64,000 bases of DNA from Marinovum sp048263515 (GCF_048263515.1 NZ_JBLXEC010000020.1:1-64000); one strand, 5' to 3'. Positions 7,996 through 16,677 are shown, numbered from the stretch's first letter. A program made the numbers and translations. The notes: generated from the letters alone by a model not told the origin.

Positions 7996-8023
7996 ACCGG
8001 CCCCCTCCTGACGAGGGGCCGGT
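7996..8023 (+). terminator. Hairpin just before the recombinase pair
   Basis: Arms ACCGGCCCC (7996-8004) and GGGGCCGGT (8015-8023) pair perfectly around a 10-nt loop. The Shine-Dalgarno of the recombinase gene (AGAAGGAG, 8036-8043) follows 12 bases later. The hairpin could terminate the upstream transcript or insulate recombinase expression. Confidence 0.55.
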
Positions 8024-8049
8024 GATCGGTCGTCAAGAAGGAGTTGAAA

Positions 8050-9996
8050 ATGAACCATAACCTCAAGGACGTCGAAATATGGGCGGTCCGGAACGGAGAA
8101 CCGAAGGATGCCCTGCGCAGCTTGCGGCGGGTGCCGGCCCGATTGGGCCTGATTGATGCCGACCTGGCGACGCTCTCGGCAGACCCGGTCTGGTTCGAAC
8201 ACGAGATCGCGGGCCGGGGCTATGCTCTGGTCAGCCGCGCGAAGGATGTGGAGGCGGCCGGTCGGCGCGAAGATTCCCGCCTCCGAGCGCTGCTCAAGCG
8301 GTTTCACGCAGCACAGGGCGCGGCCCCGTCGCGCGATGAGGCCGTGCGGGCGCGGTATGACGCGCTGATGCAGCTGATCGCGGCGCAGGAAGGCAAGCCC
8401 GGCAGCGGCAAGCGCTGGAACATCGGGCGGCACCGCAGCCTGTGCAGCCTGCGCGCCCGGGCCCGTGTGGCCCCGGAAGCCCTCACCCAGGACGAGATCG
8501 ACCGCATCGGGCGCGAGATGACGGCGGAAAAGCGCAAGGGACTGCGCAAGACGGTCCGGTTTCTCAACGACCTCAGGCATCTGACCGAGGCACTTCCCGA
8601 GCTTCGCGAGTTTCTGCCGGTGGCGCCGCTTGCCCCGCCTGCAGGATCCTCGCGAGCCCGGCGGCTGGAGTGGGACGCGCTGCCGGCGGCGTTCCGGGCC
8701 TCCTTCGAGGCGGCAGCAGATGCCTGCCTCGCTGGCGGTGACGACCTTGCCGAGACATTGCTGGCGCGGATCGAGGCTGGCGAAGACCCCGAGGCCGTCA
8801 TGGCCGAGGCCGATGCCCTTGGCGCCGGGAGCCTGTCTGGTGTCGGCAAGCCAACGGCGGCACGGGAGCAATACCGGCTTGCCGTTGCCTGGCTGGTCCG
8901 GGCCTGGGAGGACAGCGGCGGCGACGCGGATGGTCTGACCGATCTGCGCGCGCTGTTCGACCGGCCCACGCTGGAGGCGGCCATCAAGGATCAGATCGCG
9001 CGATCCAGCGCTGCCCCGGACCTGCGCGACCCGCTGGCCTCGACCACGCTCAAGACGCGGCTCACCGCGCTCACCACCCTCGCGAAACGGGGGATCGAGG
9101 ATGCCAGGGCTGTGGCGATCCTCAAGCTGTTGCGGACGCAGCATTTCGACGTGCCGCGCAAGAAGCTGCAGTGCGCCGGAGAGGGCGAGGGCGTGCAGAT
9201 GGAGGTGGACCGGATCTTCGCAATGTTGCGACAGAAGCCGATGCTGGCGAGCCTCTGGTCGAACGCGCCGCGGCGCATCGCCGAGGCCGCGCGGACGCGG
9301 ATTCTGGCCGCCCAGGCTGAGAAGAACCGCGAACGTGAAGTGAGCGCGCTGCGGCTCTTTGCCGGGGCGGCGGCCTATGCGCTGCAGATGTCGCGACCGA
9401 TGCGGACCCGGTGCCTGCGCGAGGTGCGCCTCGCCTCGCGGGGCGAGGCCCGTGCCAATCTCCTGCGCAGCGCGCCCGGGACGGCGCGGTTCACGTTTCG
9501 CTTTGCGCCGTGGGAGATCAAGAACGGGAATTGGGTCACGGTGGAGGTCGTCGAGGACGACGCGACGATCCTGCGCGAATGGATCGATGACTGGCGCCCT
9601 CGCATGATCGAGCTGCAGCGGCTCGACCCCAAGAACGTCTATCTGTTTCCCGGAACGGCAGTGCCGAAACGCGATGAAGGCGACCCGGTGGCGCTGCCGA
9701 GAGGGTGTTATTCCGTGAGCGCTTTCCTCGAACTCTGGCGGGATGCCTCGGCGATCCTCGGCGTCCAGGAAACCCCGCACCGCATGCGGCATGTTGTGGC
9801 CTTGCTGATCCTCGCGCTGCGGCCCGGCGACTACGCCTTCGTGTCAACCGTTCTCGGCAATACCGAAGACACCGCGCGCAGGCATTACGGCCGCGACGAC
9901 GGTGAGGCGGCGGCCCGCGAGACGCGCGCAGCCCTGCTCGCGCAACACCCTGACCTGTTCACGAAACTCAAGCGGAGACATGCCAATGAACGCTGA
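8050..9996 (+). CDS. Large tyrosine recombinase-like protein (recombinase A)
   Basis: 648 residues; ATG 8050 follows AGAAGGAG with ideal spacing. The catalytic domain lies in the last 200 residues. It has a box I-like arginine in SRPMRTRCLREVRL (about residue 455), the box II motif H-R-M-R in TPHRMRHVVALL, then LGNTEDTARRHYG with the probable nucleophilic Tyr. The usual LGH histidine is Asn. The N-terminal 430 residues are helical and unlike the standard SAM-like core-binding domain; they may bind DNA or the partner. The gene overlaps the next recombinase by 11 bp, so the two are translationally coupled. They probably work as a pair on one target. Tandem recombinases are known from several mobile elements. 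Confidence 0.65.
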   Translation: MNHNLKDVEIWAVRNGEPKDALRSLRRVPARLGLIDADLATLSADPVWFEHEIAGRGYALVSRAKDVEAAGRREDSRLRALLKRFHAAQGAAPSRDEAVRARYDALMQLIAAQEGKPGSGKRWNIGRHRSLCSLRARARVAPEALTQDEIDRIGREMTAEKRKGLRKTVRFLNDLRHLTEALPELREFLPVAPLAPPAGSSRARRLEWDALPAAFRASFEAAADACLAGGDDLAETLLARIEAGEDPEAVMAEADALGAGSLSGVGKPTAAREQYRLAVAWLVRAWEDSGGDADGLTDLRALFDRPTLEAAIKDQIARSSAAPDLRDPLASTTLKTRLTALTTLAKRGIEDARAVAILKLLRTQHFDVPRKKLQCAGEGEGVQMEVDRIFAMLRQKPMLASLWSNAPRRIAEAARTRILAAQAEKNREREVSALRLFAGAAAYALQMSRPMRTRCLREVRLASRGEARANLLRSAPGTARFTFRFAPWEIKNGNWVTVEVVEDDATILREWIDDWRPRMIELQRLDPKNVYLFPGTAVPKRDEGDPVALPRGCYSVSAFLELWRDASAILGVQETPHRMRHVVALLILALRPGDYAFVSTVLGNTEDTARRHYGRDDGEAAARETRAALLAQHPDLFTKLKRRHANER

Positions 9997-11341
9997 GATT
10001 GCCCGCGCCCGGCTGGCCGGGGTCCCGAAAGACGTCCGCGACGAGATGCTGCGGCAACGCGCCGATCTGCCGCCCGGGGCCATCGCGGTGGTGGCGCGGT
10101 TCTTCGAGGAACTGGAGCGGCGGGGTGAGCACGTCTCAGCGCCGTCCCGCGAAACCTTCGCCGCCACCTGCGGCAGCGAGTCGACGCTGGCGCTCTTGCT
10201 CAGGATGCTGGGCAAATACGCGCCTTTGGTCTGCCTGGCAGAGGGCAGGGAGCTGCGCCGCGACTATTATTCCAAACGTCCTGCCGGTCCGGCAAAGCCG
10301 GAGAAACGCAGGGCAGGGCTGGGCGTGACCCCGACGGAGGCGCGACACTGGCCTGAGGACTGGCAGGCTCTGTTGCCGGGCCTGCGGGCTGCCCCGATCA
10401 AGGACAGTTCGATCAACCGGCATGTCGCCTCGATCAACCGCTGCGCGGCTCTTGCGCCGCGTCTCACATGTCCGCCGCGGCTGGGCTGGCTCTTCGCCTG
10501 GGAACTGGCCGCGACGCTGCAGGAGCCGGATGACAGCGAAGATCGGCCGGGCGTGGGCGCCCGCACCGCAGCGTCTTACATCGGCGCGCTGCTGAGCCTG
10601 GGCCTGCACGGGGGCCTTGATGCCGACAGACTGGACGGCCTGCGCTCGGTTCGGAGCCATCTGCAACGCCAGGGTCGCCGGCTTCCGAAGCGGAAGCAGA
10701 CCCGCATCGAGGCGCTCTACGAGGCTGGGGGCTATGCCAAGGTCATGCGGGTTGTGGTGAGCACGCTCGAAGCCGCCGACAAGCTGCCGGACTGGAGCGC
10801 CGAGGCTGCGAAGGCGCGGGCCACGGCGGCGATCCTCGCGGTCTGCACCAACGATCCTGCGCGCACCGGCGATGTCGCAATGTGGACGCTGGGAGGCCCC
10901 CTCGTGCGGCGCCCGACAGGCCAGTGGCAGCTGCGCTGGCGGCAGGGCAAGACCGGCCACTGGAAGGAGGCGGGCACGCTCTGGCCGGAGATGGGGGCCG
11001 TTGTGGATGAGCATATCCTCGGCGGTCGGCCGAGGCGCCATGTGCAGCAGCGCTACGAGGCTCTCAAGGGCAACAACTGGCTCTCTCTCGCGCCCGAGCC
11101 CTACGCCGGCCGCTGGCCGAGCGAAATGGTGAAGCTGGCCCTCGGCGTGCCGCTGCACGACCTGCGCACGCTCGCCGCCGATTATCTGCGGTATCACGAC
11201 CCGGTCGCGGCGCCCCGGATCGTGGCTGTTCTGCTCGGGCACCGCAGTCAGGAGGCCGGTGGCGCATACAGCGCGCTCTGTGCCGAGACCGCAGCCCAGC
11301 GGGATTGGCAGGCCCTGCGGGCCGTTCATGCCGGAAGGTGA
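9986..11341 (+). CDS. Tyrosine recombinase (recombinase B)
   Basis: 451 residues. ATG 9986 was preferred over ATG 9980 because GGAG at 9974-9977 is 8 nt from it. Catalytic signatures are complete: box I Arg in NDPARTGDVAMW, box II H-D-L-R in PLHDLRTLAADYL, and LLGHRSQEAGGAYS with the histidine and terminal Tyr. The N-terminal 300 residues should bind the site. The gene overlaps recombinase A (stop 9996). It ends in a hairpin spanning its own stop codon. Because this copy keeps the canonical residues and copy A has LGN, B may be the main catalytic partner. Phage integrase, element integrase or plasmid resolvase roles are all possible. Confidence 0.75.
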   Translation: MNAEIARARLAGVPKDVRDEMLRQRADLPPGAIAVVARFFEELERRGEHVSAPSRETFAATCGSESTLALLLRMLGKYAPLVCLAEGRELRRDYYSKRPAGPAKPEKRRAGLGVTPTEARHWPEDWQALLPGLRAAPIKDSSINRHVASINRCAALAPRLTCPPRLGWLFAWELAATLQEPDDSEDRPGVGARTAASYIGALLSLGLHGGLDADRLDGLRSVRSHLQRQGRRLPKRKQTRIEALYEAGGYAKVMRVVVSTLEAADKLPDWSAEAAKARATAAILAVCTNDPARTGDVAMWTLGGPLVRRPTGQWQLRWRQGKTGHWKEAGTLWPEMGAVVDEHILGGRPRRHVQQRYEALKGNNWLSLAPEPYAGRWPSEMVKLALGVPLHDLRTLAADYLRYHDPVAAPRIVAVLLGHRSQEAGGAYSALCAETAAQRDWQALRAVHAGR

Positions 11342-11364
11342 AGGCCGGCTGAGGCCCGGCCTTC
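11340..11364 (+). terminator. Hairpin overlapping the recombinase B stop
   Basis: Arms GAAGGCCGG (11340-11348) and CCGGCCTTC (11356-11364) pair perfectly with a 7-nt loop. The 5' arm starts inside the stop codon. No T-run follows. Confidence 0.6.
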
Positions 11365-11597
11365 ATCGCCCCGGAAAACCCGATTGGACATCAGCCCCTT
11401 GCAGTCTTTGCGCCGCCCTCTTTGCGAGACGACGCAGAGACTGAAAGGAGCTGACCCCAGACAACAGACAGAAAGAAAGCCCAAGGGTGAGGACGACGGC
11501 CTGTCCGAAGCCAAACCTCAATGCGCGCGGAAAGGAGGTTTGCGCGCTCTTGTCGCTCCGGCAATCCCGCCGCGAGCAAATAACCGGAGGTCAACAC

Positions 11598-11978
11598 ATG
11601 TTTGATTGTCCAGGACTACAAACCACACCGCTTCACCACTTCCTTGCCAATGAATCAGAGGCACTGCAGAACGCGGCTCTGCTGCTCGGCGGCCGGCCCT
11701 GGCTCCGCAGGGTCCAAGGGCTTCTCGATCATGTCGACACCCAGCCCCGGCTGACTGATCGTATGGAGAAGGAACTGCACCATCTCTGCGATCTGCTGCA
11801 TCTCGAGCATGTGCACGAGTTTGAGCGTCCGGAGGCGGGCTACTTCGCGGACCTCGACCCGGCAGGAGCGCATGTCGTCGAGATTTGCCGCCTGTCCGAC
11901 GCTCTCGCCGAAGTTCTCGGACAGGCCGAGGCCCGACACGCAGCCAGATTCAACTTCGATGAGGAGTGTTGCGGATGA
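11598..11978 (+). CDS. Hypothetical protein, 126 aa, first of a coupled pair
   Basis: ATG 11598 follows GGAGG (11586-11590). The protein is helical, rich in His, Leu and Glu, with no signal peptide. Around residues 45-75 it has a regular hydrophobic pattern (RMEKELHHLCDLLHLEHVHEF) compatible with a coiled coil. Its stop overlaps the next start as ATGA, showing translational coupling and suggesting the two products form a complex. No family recognised. The 256 bp upstream hold no supported gene. Confidence 0.6.
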   Translation: MFDCPGLQTTPLHHFLANESEALQNAALLLGGRPWLRRVQGLLDHVDTQPRLTDRMEKELHHLCDLLHLEHVHEFERPEAGYFADLDPAGAHVVEICRLSDALAEVLGQAEARHAARFNFDEECCG

Positions 11979-12394
11979 CCAGCACTTACTGCGACCCCCT
12001 CGAAACCGCGCTCCTGCGCTTTTTCGACCTGCGCAATGCGGCAACTGCCGCTCTGGCGGCGCTCTCCAAACTGGCAGGCGACAGCGATGCTCTCGGTCGC
12101 CGCGTCTTGCGGCTCCGGAGCGCTCTGCAAGCCGGGGGCATGCTCGATGCCGCGGCCGAGGTAGAGCTCACGCTGGTGCTGGAGACGGTGGAGGCGCGAA
12201 TTGCCGCCGGCACACAGCAGCACTTTGTCTCAGACGAGCACTGCGTGTCCGGCGGGGGATACATCACGCACCTCTCTCGAGATGCGGAGCAGTTCAGCAC
12301 CGCGGTTTTGCCGCTGCAACAGCTGCAAGCCGCATGGCAGGACGTCCAGACCGCGCGAGAGACCGAGCGCGCCCTGGCGCAACTGCGCAGCTGA
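11975..12394 (+). CDS. Hypothetical protein, 139 aa, second of a coupled pair
   Basis: The start ATG 11975 overlaps the previous stop (ATGA), with GAGGAG at 11961-11966. The product is helical and Ala/Leu-rich over residues 10-75 and 100-139. The middle, containing HFVSDEHCVSGGGYITHLS, may be a loop with possible metal ligands (His/Cys/Asp). The paired organisation with the 126-aa gene suggests a two-component small complex. Its function cannot be read from the sequence. Confidence 0.6.
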   Translation: MTSTYCDPLETALLRFFDLRNAATAALAALSKLAGDSDALGRRVLRLRSALQAGGMLDAAAEVELTLVLETVEARIAAGTQQHFVSDEHCVSGGGYITHLSRDAEQFSTAVLPLQQLQAAWQDVQTARETERALAQLRS

Positions 12395-12471
12395 GTGTTC
12401 GCCCGCGCCTGGCGCCCCCCGGCGCGGGCCATGGTTTTTGGACGAGACTTCAAACCCATTTTTTGGGTTGT

Positions 12472-12501
12472 GCATACCGCGGACCAATCTCCACGGTATG
12501 C
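12472..12501 (+). promoter_or_regulatory. Inverted repeat overlapping the start of the HTH gene
   Basis: The arm GCATACCG (12472-12479) and its exact complement CGGTATGC (12494-12501) flank a 14-nt spacer. The second arm contains the ATG of the double-HTH gene. There is no clear Shine-Dalgarno, so the message may be leaderless. The site suits an autoregulatory operator. A smaller repeat (AACCCA...TGGGTT) lies just upstream near 12452-12469. Confidence 0.6.
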
Positions 12502-12881
12502 CTCAGTCTCACGAATACAACCTCCCGGTCTCGGAAGTCGCCAAACACTACGATCTGTCCGCTCGCACGGTCAGGAACGCCCTCAAGCAGGGTCATCTGT
12601 CGGGTGTCCGGATCAACGGCGGCTGGCGCTGTCGCTGGGCGGATGTCTGGGCGGCCGAAAAGGGCCCGGCGCCGCGAGGAACGCGGGCGGAGACGTACAA
12701 GGCTCCCCTGATGCGGAAAAAGACCCTGGCTGCAAAGTGGGGTGTCAGCGAACGCACCGTGGAACGCTGGATTGCCGATGGCCTGCCGACGCGCAATGTC
12801 TTCGGCAGCGTCAGAATTGCGCCGACAGATGCCGAGAAATGGATGGCCCGGACCTTCGGTGTCGCCGGAGACGCCGCCTGA
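12498..12881 (+). CDS. Double helix-turn-helix, excisionase-like DNA-binding protein
   Basis: 127 residues. Two winged-HTH (MerR/excisionase-type) units are visible. Residues about 8-50 contain VSEVAKHYDLSARTVRNALK and then a basic wing. Residues about 73-120 contain KTLAAKWGVSERTVERWI followed by VFGSVRIAPTDAEKW. Two HTH units let one chain contact two half-sites. Near two integrases, a recombination directionality (Xis) or repressor role is the simplest reading. The start at 12498 lies inside an inverted repeat that may be its own operator; a longer frame upstream (from 12201) is antisense or shadow. It is the last gene of the accessory module before the rml operon. Confidence 0.7.
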   Translation: MPQSHEYNLPVSEVAKHYDLSARTVRNALKQGHLSGVRINGGWRCRWADVWAAEKGPAPRGTRAETYKAPLMRKKTLAAKWGVSERTVERWIADGLPTRNVFGSVRIAPTDAEKWMARTFGVAGDAA

Positions 12882-12908
12882 TGGCCAAATGCGCACACGG
12901 CCATGTGC

Positions 12909-13016
12909 AAAATCCCGACAGCCCGGCAATCCTCCGACAGCCGCACATAGGACCCCGAACATATATTGGCGTTATGTTTGAGGGCCCTTCTGCGAAATCG
13001 GGAAAAATCCCGACAG
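12909..13016. repeat. 13-bp direct repeat plus palindrome at module boundary
   Basis: AAAATCCCGACAG occurs at 12909-12921 and again at 13004-13016. The second copy forms part of the perfect palindrome TCGGGA-AAAA-TCCCGA (12998-13013). This lies between the recombinase/HTH module and the 3' end of the rml operon. It could be an integration scar, a recombinase site, or a weak terminator for rmlA. The rest of the 281-bp gap holds no gene I can support. Confidence 0.45.
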
Positions 13017-13162
13017 GTTGTGCGTTTTAACCGTGAGCCAATCGCCGGGCCTCGTTCGGAAATACACGCCGGGCGTGACCGATGCATCGGGAAACCGGCC
13101 AGGGCTGGGCATCCCGGCATAAGCCCCGCGGCCTGCCGATGGTCCGCGGCCGAAACCCGGTC

Positions 13163-14041
13163 TCAGGTTTCGTCGGCAAGGCTGCGCAGGCTGGCGCCGT
13201 AGCGGTTTTTGTCGTAAAGCGCCGCCCGAGCCTTGAGCGCGGCGGCATCGATCCAGCCCATCTGAAAGGCCACCTCGTCGGGGCTGCCGGTCTGCAGTCC
13301 TTGGCGGTCCTGGAGGGTGCGCACGAAGTTGCCGGCATCGAGCAGCGAGCCATGGGTGCCGGTGTCCAGCCAAGCAAAGCCGCGCCCCATGCGCTCGACC
13401 GTCAGCGCCCCGTCGGCCAGGTAGCTTTCCAGCAGCGTGGTGATCTCGAGCTCGCCGCGCGCCGAGGGGCGGATCGCGCGGGCCCGCTCGGGGGCGGTGC
13501 CGTCGAGGAAGTAGAGCCCGGTCACCGCGTAGTTCGATGGCGGCACCGCGGGTTTCTCGATGATCTGCGTCACCTGCCCGGCGCCGTCGAAGGCTACCAC
13601 GCCGTAGCGCCCGGGATCGGCGACGTGATAGCCGAAGACCGTGCCGCCGGCCTCCTTGGCATCGGCCGCCCCCAGCATCTGCGGCAGCCCGTGGCCGAAG
13701 AAGATGTTGTCGCCCAGCACCATGGCCGAGGGCGCGCCAGCCAGGAATTCCTCGCACAGCAGATAGGCCTGGGCCAGCCCGTCAGGCGAGGGCTGCACCA
13801 CGTAACTGAGCGTGAGCCCCCACTGGCTGCCGTCGCCAAGGGTGCGGCGGAACTGGTCCTGGTCCTGCGGCGTGGTGATCACGGCGATCTCGCGGATGCC
13901 AGCCAGCATCAGCGCCGTCAGCGGGTAGTAGATCATCGGCTTGTCATAGACCGGCAACAGCTGCTTGCTGACGCCCATGGTAATCGGATAGAGTCTGGTG
14001 CCCGATCCGCCGGCGAGGATGATGCCCTTGCGGGTGCTCAT
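13163..14041 (-). CDS. rmlA: Glucose-1-phosphate thymidylyltransferase
   Basis: 292 residues. It makes dTDP-glucose from dTTP and glucose-1-phosphate, the first step of dTDP-L-rhamnose synthesis. It starts MSTRKGIILAGGSGTRLYP, with the nucleotidyltransferase signature G-G-S-G-T-R-L-Y-P. Later family blocks KQLLPVYDKPMIYYPL, VLGDNIFFGHG and EITTLLESYL are all present. The start at 14041 overlaps the rmlD stop as ATGA, so the longer open frame upstream is not used. It is the last gene of the rmlCBDA operon, and full length. Confidence 0.96.
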   Translation of the reverse strand: MSTRKGIILAGGSGTRLYPITMGVSKQLLPVYDKPMIYYPLTALMLAGIREIAVITTPQDQDQFRRTLGDGSQWGLTLSYVVQPSPDGLAQAYLLCEEFLAGAPSAMVLGDNIFFGHGLPQMLGAADAKEAGGTVFGYHVADPGRYGVVAFDGAGQVTQIIEKPAVPPSNYAVTGLYFLDGTAPERARAIRPSARGELEITTLLESYLADGALTVERMGRGFAWLDTGTHGSLLDAGNFVRTLQDRQGLQTGSPDEVAFQMGWIDAAALKARAALYDKNRYGASLRSLADET

Positions 14042-14907
14042 GTCAGCTCCTTCACGATGTCGCGGACCGCGGCCCGCCAGTCGGGACGGGTAATACCGAA
14101 TTGTGCCGTCAGGGTGGCGCAATCGAGCCGGGAATTCAGCGGCCGCACCGCCGCGGTGGGATAGTCCGCGGTGGCGATGCCGCGCACCGCCACCGCACGC
14201 CCGGCGGCGGCAAAAATCGCCTCCGCGAAATCCTTCCAGCTGGTCTCCGGGGCGCCGGCGAAGTGATAGGTGCCGGTCTTGCCGCCATCCTCCGCAAGCT
14301 TCCCCGCCACCGTGAGGCAGGCCGCGGCGATGTCGCGCGCCGGGGTCGGCCCGCCGATCTGATCGGCGACGACATCAAGCTGGCTGCGGCTTTCCGACAG
14401 GCGGAGCATGGTCTTCAGGAAGTTCTGCCCATGGGCGGAGAACACCCAAGAGGTGCGCAGGATGGCATGCACCCCGTCCGCCGCCCGCACCGCCGTCTCG
14501 CCGGCCAGCTTGCTGCGGCCATAAGTGCCCAGCGGCGCGGCGGGATGGTCCGGCGCGAAAGCCGTCTCTCCGGCGCCGTCAAAGACGTAATCGGTGGACA
14601 GCTGCACCAGGGGGATGCCGCGCGCCGCGCAGGTCCGCGCCATGGCGCCGGAGGCCGTGGCATTGATCTGCTGCGCCTGCGCCTCCTCCGCCTCGGCCCG
14701 GTCGACGGCGGTATAGGCGGCGGCATTGATCACCGCAACGGGGGCATGGGCCTCGACCGCCGCCGCGATCGCCGCGTCACAGCCCGGATCGGCCAAGTCG
14801 AGCGCATCGCGCCCCAGCGCCACCACCTGCCGCCCCTCCGGCGGGCACGCCAGCAGTTCCTGCGCCACTTGTCCGCTGCGTCCGAAGACCAGGATCGTCC
14901 CGCTCAT
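14038..14907 (-). CDS. rmlD: dTDP-4-dehydrorhamnose reductase
   Basis: 289 residues. It reduces dTDP-4-keto-L-rhamnose to dTDP-L-rhamnose with NAD(P)H. The N-terminal Rossmann segment reads ILVFGRSGQVAQELL, a variant of GxxGQxG. The catalytic Y-x-x-x-K is in GTYGRSKLAGE, and the conserved block LSTDYVFDGAGE is intact. It overlaps rmlB (ATGA at 14904-14907) and rmlA, so the operon is tightly coupled. Length and motifs are normal. Confidence 0.95.
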   Translation of the reverse strand: MSGTILVFGRSGQVAQELLACPPEGRQVVALGRDALDLADPGCDAAIAAAVEAHAPVAVINAAAYTAVDRAEAEEAQAQQINATASGAMARTCAARGIPLVQLSTDYVFDGAGETAFAPDHPAAPLGTYGRSKLAGETAVRAADGVHAILRTSWVFSAHGQNFLKTMLRLSESRSQLDVVADQIGGPTPARDIAAACLTVAGKLAEDGGKTGTYHFAGAPETSWKDFAEAIFAAAGRAVAVRGIATADYPTAAVRPLNSRLDCATLTAQFGITRPDWRAAVRDIVKELT

Positions 14908-15959
14908 CCGCCCTCACCCCGACCGAGCCGCTGCCCGACGCCGTCGCGCGCCTGCAGCGCCTGCCACCAGTCGCGGTTGTCGAGATACCATTGCACGGTG
15001 CAGTCAAGCCCTTCTTCCACCGTCACCGAGGGCCGCCAGCCCAGCTCGTCGCGGATCCGCCCCGGCGCGATGGCATAGCGCGCGTCATGTCCCGGCCGGT
15101 CGGCGACAAAGGTGATCAGATCGGAATAGCTGCCGGTCGCGCGCGGCGCCTTCTCGTCGAGGATGGCGCAGATCATCCGCACCAGCTCGAGGTTGCTGCG
15201 CTCGTTCTCGCCGCCGATGTTGTAGCTGCGCCCCGGCACGCCCTTCTGCAGCACCAGCAGCAGCGCCTCGGCGTGATCCTCGACATAGAGCCAGTCGCGC
15301 ACGTTCGACCCGTCGCCGTAGACCGGGATCGCGCGCCCGGCCAGCGCATTGAGGATCACCACCGGGATCAGCTTTTCCGGAAAATGGTAGGGGCCGTAGT
15401 TGTTCGAGCAGTTGGAGAGCACCACCGGCAGACCGTAGGTCGCCGCCCAGGCCCGCACCAGGTGATCCGAGCCGGCCTTGGAAGCCGAGTAGGGCGAGCG
15501 CGGGTCATAGGGGGTCTCTTCGGTGAACTTCACCTCCGGGTCGGGGGGCAGCGAGCCGAAGACCTCGTCCGTGGAGATATGGTGAAAGCGGAAGGCCTCA
15601 GGCCGGCCGCGGCGCTGCCACTGGGCGCGGGCCGCTTCCAGGAGGTGGAAGGTGCCCAGGATGTTGGTCTCGATGAAGGTGCCCGGCGCGTCGATCGAGC
15701 GGTCGACGTGGGATTCCGCCGCCAGGTGCATCACCGCCTCGGGAGCATGGTCGGCAAAGACCGCGTCCAGTGCTGCGCGGTCGCGGATGTCGGCCTTAAC
15801 GAAGGTGTAGTTCGGATCCGCCGCCACGCTGGCGACGTTCTCCAGGCAGGCGGCATAGGTGAGCGCATCGAGGTTGATCACCTCGTGGCCCCGGGCAATG
15901 GCGCGGCGCACCACGGCGGAGCCGATGAAGCCGGCGCCGCCGGTGACAAGCAGTCTCAT
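14904..15959 (-). CDS. rmlB: dTDP-glucose 4,6-dehydratase
   Basis: 351 residues. It converts dTDP-glucose to dTDP-4-keto-6-deoxyglucose. MRLLVTGGAGFIGSAVV gives the NAD-binding GxxGxxG, and the catalytic YSASKAGSDH holds Y-x-x-x-K. HISTDEVFGSLP and NNYGPYHFPEKLIP are family hallmarks. The start at MRLLVTGG (15959) was preferred over a longer frame whose extra 52 residues look random and overlap rmlC. A four-base gap separates it from rmlC. Second gene of the operon. Confidence 0.96.
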   Translation of the reverse strand: MRLLVTGGAGFIGSAVVRRAIARGHEVINLDALTYAACLENVASVAADPNYTFVKADIRDRAALDAVFADHAPEAVMHLAAESHVDRSIDAPGTFIETNILGTFHLLEAARAQWQRRGRPEAFRFHHISTDEVFGSLPPDPEVKFTEETPYDPRSPYSASKAGSDHLVRAWAATYGLPVVLSNCSNNYGPYHFPEKLIPVVILNALAGRAIPVYGDGSNVRDWLYVEDHAEALLLVLQKGVPGRSYNIGGENERSNLELVRMICAILDEKAPRATGSYSDLITFVADRPGHDARYAIAPGRIRDELGWRPSVTVEEGLDCTVQWYLDNRDWWQALQARDGVGQRLGRGEGG

Positions 15960-15963
15960 CGCG

Positions 15964-16527
15964 TCACTCCCCGTATGTGAAAGGGCTCTCGAACCCCGCC
16001 AGCCCCGGCGCCGCCGCGTCCTTGTCCGAAAGCACCGGCGCGCAGATCTCGAGCGGCCAGTCGATCCCGATCGCGGGGTCCGACCACAACAGCGCGCCCT
16101 CGGTGTCCGGCGCATAGCCGTCGGAGCACTTGTAGGCGATTTCGGTCTCGGCCTCGAGTGTCATGAAGCCATGCGCAAAGCCCGCCGGCACCAGCAGCTG
16201 GCGGCCGTTCTCGAAGCTCAGCTCATAGCCCACCCAGCGCCCATAGGTCGGGCTGCCGCGGCGGATGTCGACCGCGACATCGAACAGCCGCCCCCGCGCG
16301 CAGCGCACCAGCTTGTCCTGAGCCCGCGGCGGGGCCTGGAAATGCAGCCCACGCACCGTGCCCGTCTCGGTGGAGAAGGAATGGTTGTCCTGCACGAAGT
16401 CCGGCGTGATGCCGTGCCGGACCAGTGCCGCCCGGTTGTAGCTTTCGGAAAAGAAGCCGCGATGATCGCCGAACCGCGGCGGCGTGATCAGCATGACCCC
16501 CTCGAGGGCGGTTTCCTCTATCTGCAC
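15964..16527 (-). CDS. rmlC: dTDP-4-dehydrorhamnose 3,5-epimerase
   Basis: About 187 residues if started at GTG 16527 (VQIEETALEGVMLITPPRF), which gives the usual family length and has AGGGAG upstream. An ATG at 16581 would add 18 unlikely residues. The cupin core is clear: HNSFS-type block DNHSFSTETGTVRGLHFQ with the catalytic His, then FDVAVDIRRGSPTYGRW and PAGFAHGFMTL. First gene of rmlCBDA. The 150-bp gap to the divergent mutase gene must hold the operon promoter. Confidence 0.93.
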   Translation of the reverse strand: MQIEETALEGVMLITPPRFGDHRGFFSESYNRAALVRHGITPDFVQDNHSFSTETGTVRGLHFQAPPRAQDKLVRCARGRLFDVAVDIRRGSPTYGRWVGYELSFENGRQLLVPAGFAHGFMTLEAETEIAYKCSDGYAPDTEGALLWSDPAIGIDWPLEICAPVLSDKDAAAPGLAGFESPFTYGE

Positions 16528-16677
16528 GATGCGATGGCTCCCTGCTGGTTCCTGGGCGGCGTGTTTTGCGTTGCATAGCAAGTGGCTGGGGCGAAGTCAC
16601 GGCAGGGCTGGCCAGTTGTGCCCGGCCCGGAACCGCCCTAACACTCTGCCTGAAAACCCGATCGCTCGAGGCCTGCC

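Noticed and set aside
7276..9792. 838-residue minus-strand frame opposite recombinase A
   Set aside because: Compositional shadow; the plus strand carries the recombinase motifs.
11384..11605. Small frame upstream of the 126-aa gene
   Set aside because: TTG start, no ribosome-binding site at its start, overlaps the next gene, and unremarkable composition.
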